64,000 nucleotides of DNA from Paulinella micropora (lineage: Eukaryota; Cercozoa; Imbricatea; Euglyphida; Paulinellidae): the NCBI GenBank assembly GCA_019918135.1, contig WBZZ01003223.1, forward strand, positions 184,001 through 248,000. Direction: 5' to 3'. Made by a program: the position numbers and the translations under genes. Position 1 is the stretch's first letter. Each line of letters begins with the position of its first letter. Below are positions 62,500-64,000 of this stretch, piece after piece. The notes beneath the pieces are model-generated. The model saw only the letters and a program-made list of their open reading frames with translations, was not told the origin of the DNA and did no database searches.

Positions 62500-64000
62500 T
62501 AGTGGCATCAAGTGTTGTCCGGCTTGTCGTTACTTGACTCTTATGCTTGGTCTGCCCCTCTACAGTTGAGGTACGACTAAGTGTCAGAGTAGCTGTTCCG
62601 GTTACATCTGGAGTCGCTAACAAAAATTGAACGGGGTTTTGCTTTTGCTTTTCGTGAGGTTCACGAAAAGCTCAAGTTCTCACGTTTTTCTTGCCTTGTT
62701 TTTCTTGAGGTTTTGACACCTCGGAATTTCCGACAGAAAAGGGTGTTGACCTTTTTCAAGTTTTGCTTTAGACAGTTGAGCTCTCCTTAGGGGGAGAGGG
62801 ATAGAAACAGATTGTGTGTGAGGTGTAGGAGCACGCACATTTGTTTTGTATTCGGTTGGAGGAAACAGGTGTCACCAGCATAACTCATAAGCTGTGTGTG
62901 GAGCAGTTGTGTGTGTGTGCTGTGTGTGTCATTTGTTGCTTTCTCACATCTCTCTTCTCTTTCTCATTTCGATATGTTACCACGTGAGAATAGGAGGAGG
63001 ATGTTGACAGCAAGCAGCCCTTATTCTACACCAGCGTATACTAGGGGGGGTGGGTCTTTGGTACCTTCCTCTCTTGGTACACGTTTTATGGGGGCAGGAG
63101 CCCTCACAGCGTCGAGTTCGTCGACAACAGGGGGAACACCTCCCTCTTTGCACTTCATCTCTGCTCGTCTGGAAGACGATTTGAAGACGATGTGGCAGTT
63201 TCGTCTCACAGGTGATAGTTGGGCGGACCAGTTACCGTCCACAAAGGCATTGCAGACGGTCAGACAATGCATTAATGCTATCTCGCCTGGTTCGACGAGG
63301 AACGTGTGGGACACACTTGTGATCGGACGCACCACAGTGGCCAATGTTATGGTGGCAGCAGAGATGGTGGTTCAGATTGCAGAAGCTGTGGGCATGGGGA
63401 CCCACTACTGGACGCCTGAGAGGCTGGATGCGTCCAGATTGATGGCATCAACGGAGGGAATGGTCGATCTCAATATAGCGAGGTTGGGACAAGTCCAAGC
63501 TGAAGCCTGGGGCACCACTGCCATGGCTGGAGACCTTTCTCGTGACTTTGTCAAACGTCACGGACAGCCTGTGTACGACTTGGTTGGCTGTTGGCCGTCT
63601 TGGGATGTCTTGGATCAAGGGCATCCAAGATGGACTGAAGTGCAAAAGTTTGCTCAGTTTCACAGTCAGGTTTGGGCCAGAGTGTCACCCACTGTGCACG
63701 CAATGGGCAACTTTATTTTTCGGCCCAAGAGTGGTGTTGGGGCTAAAGTGCTCTCAATAGACGACGTGTTCACGCCCATTTTCGACGCAATGGATGGCTT
63801 CTGGGACAAGGCAGTCTCAGGGACAAAGCCCACTTGGGCTACAGCGGGATCGTCTGAAAATCTCGTCACGTTGGAACGATTGCTGGTAGTGGATGCCATC
63901 GTTTATATGTCCAAAGCTTTTTATCATTTTGCTGTGGCTTGGGATGGCCAGGCAGAACGACGAAAGCTTGCGGTTTCGTCATGGAACCGTAAGATGGAGA
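62500..64000 (+). mobile_element. 5' internal region of an LTR element (runs off the window)
   Basis: After the candidate LTR, TAGTGGCATCAAGTG may be the primer-binding region, though I cannot match it to a tRNA with confidence. A leader of about 470 bp follows, with TG-rich and CT-rich stretches, and then a long open frame. Confidence 0.45.
62974..64000 (+). CDS. Gag-position open frame, 3' partial
   Basis: The ATG at 62,974 opens a frame of at least 342 codons that continues past the window. The N-terminal part is Ser/Thr/Gly-rich; the rest is mainly helical with many Trp (WQFRLTGDSWADQLP, VWDTLVIGRTTVANVM, WGTTAMAGDLSRDF). Position after an LTR and leader suggests Gag; no zinc knuckle is seen in the visible part. 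It could also be another host or viral gene. Confidence 0.45.
   Translation, partial: MLPRENRRRMLTASSPYSTPAYTRGGGSLVPSSLGTRFMGAGALTASSSSTTGGTPPSLHFISARLEDDLKTMWQFRLTGDSWADQLPSTKALQTVRQCINAISPGSTRNVWDTLVIGRTTVANVMVAAEMVVQIAEAVGMGTHYWTPERLDASRLMASTEGMVDLNIARLGQVQAEAWGTTAMAGDLSRDFVKRHGQPVYDLVGCWPSWDVLDQGHPRWTEVQKFAQFHSQVWARVSPTVHAMGNFIFRPKSGVGAKVLSIDDVFTPIFDAMDGFWDKAVSGTKPTWATAGSSENLVTLERLLVVDAIVYMSKAFYHFAVAWDGQAERRKLAVSSWNRKME

Noticed and set aside
1-64000. Free giant-virus genome with an integrated provirophage
   Set aside because: The right end is LTR-retrotransposon DNA, which points to a eukaryotic chromosome; a free viral genome is not fully excluded.
1-64000. tRNA, rRNA or riboswitch genes
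   Set aside because: None recognised by eye; a covariance-model scan was not possible, so small RNA genes could have been missed.

Overview
The window reads as a protist nuclear chromosome in which three kinds of foreign DNA lie next to one another. I infer this from sequence alone; no database was searched.

(1) 1 to about 41,240 is GC-rich, compact and shows no introns. It holds about twenty genes on both strands, separated by short spacers full of G, C, A or T homopolymers. Recognisable members are F-box/LRR proteins, two paralogous RING proteins, a six-blade Kelch protein, a heliorhodopsin, a protein-kinase-like fold, a very large secreted protein with Ser/Thr/Pro linkers, and two divergent RNA polymerase subunits (Rpb1-like and Rpb3/RpoA-like). 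Own RNA polymerase subunits, ubiquitin-system adaptors, a heliorhodopsin and gene compactness together suggest an endogenised large DNA virus of giant-virus or mirusvirus type. No capsid or packaging gene is seen in this block, so that origin is not proven. The block looks broken, with very roughly fifteen frame interruptions; some could be sequencing errors in homopolymers. I treat it as a fossil and do not itemise its breaks.

(2) About 41,240-59,900 is an AT-rich Maverick/Polinton-type element. Its parts are an rve-type integrase, an S74-chaperone fibre-like protein, a GIY-YIG protein, a packaging ATPase, an adenain/Ulp1-like protease, penton and double-jelly-roll major capsid proteins, a family B DNA polymerase and a HIRAN protein. 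The order ATPase, protease, penton, major capsid is typical of Polintons and Polinton-like viruses. It is broken (about six to ten interruptions), but several genes are still full length, so it looks fairly young. Its units are bounded by a repeated family of hairpins. Its left edge cuts the Rpb1-like gene.

(3) About 59,900-64,000 is LTR-retrotransposon DNA: the 3' end of a Ty3/gypsy-like pol, a candidate LTR, then a long open frame in gag position that runs off the window. This pol end, LTR, gag order suggests two tandem copies or a nested arrangement.

The most unusual features are an RNA polymerase II CTD-like heptad tail next to the Rpb3-like subunit; a new internally duplicated WNSW/Cys-cluster protein; a three-member family sharing a His/Trp core motif, two members of which start like N-myristoylated proteins; a triplicated 290-bp repeat that carries a very stable hairpin; and the hairpin punctuation of the Polinton.
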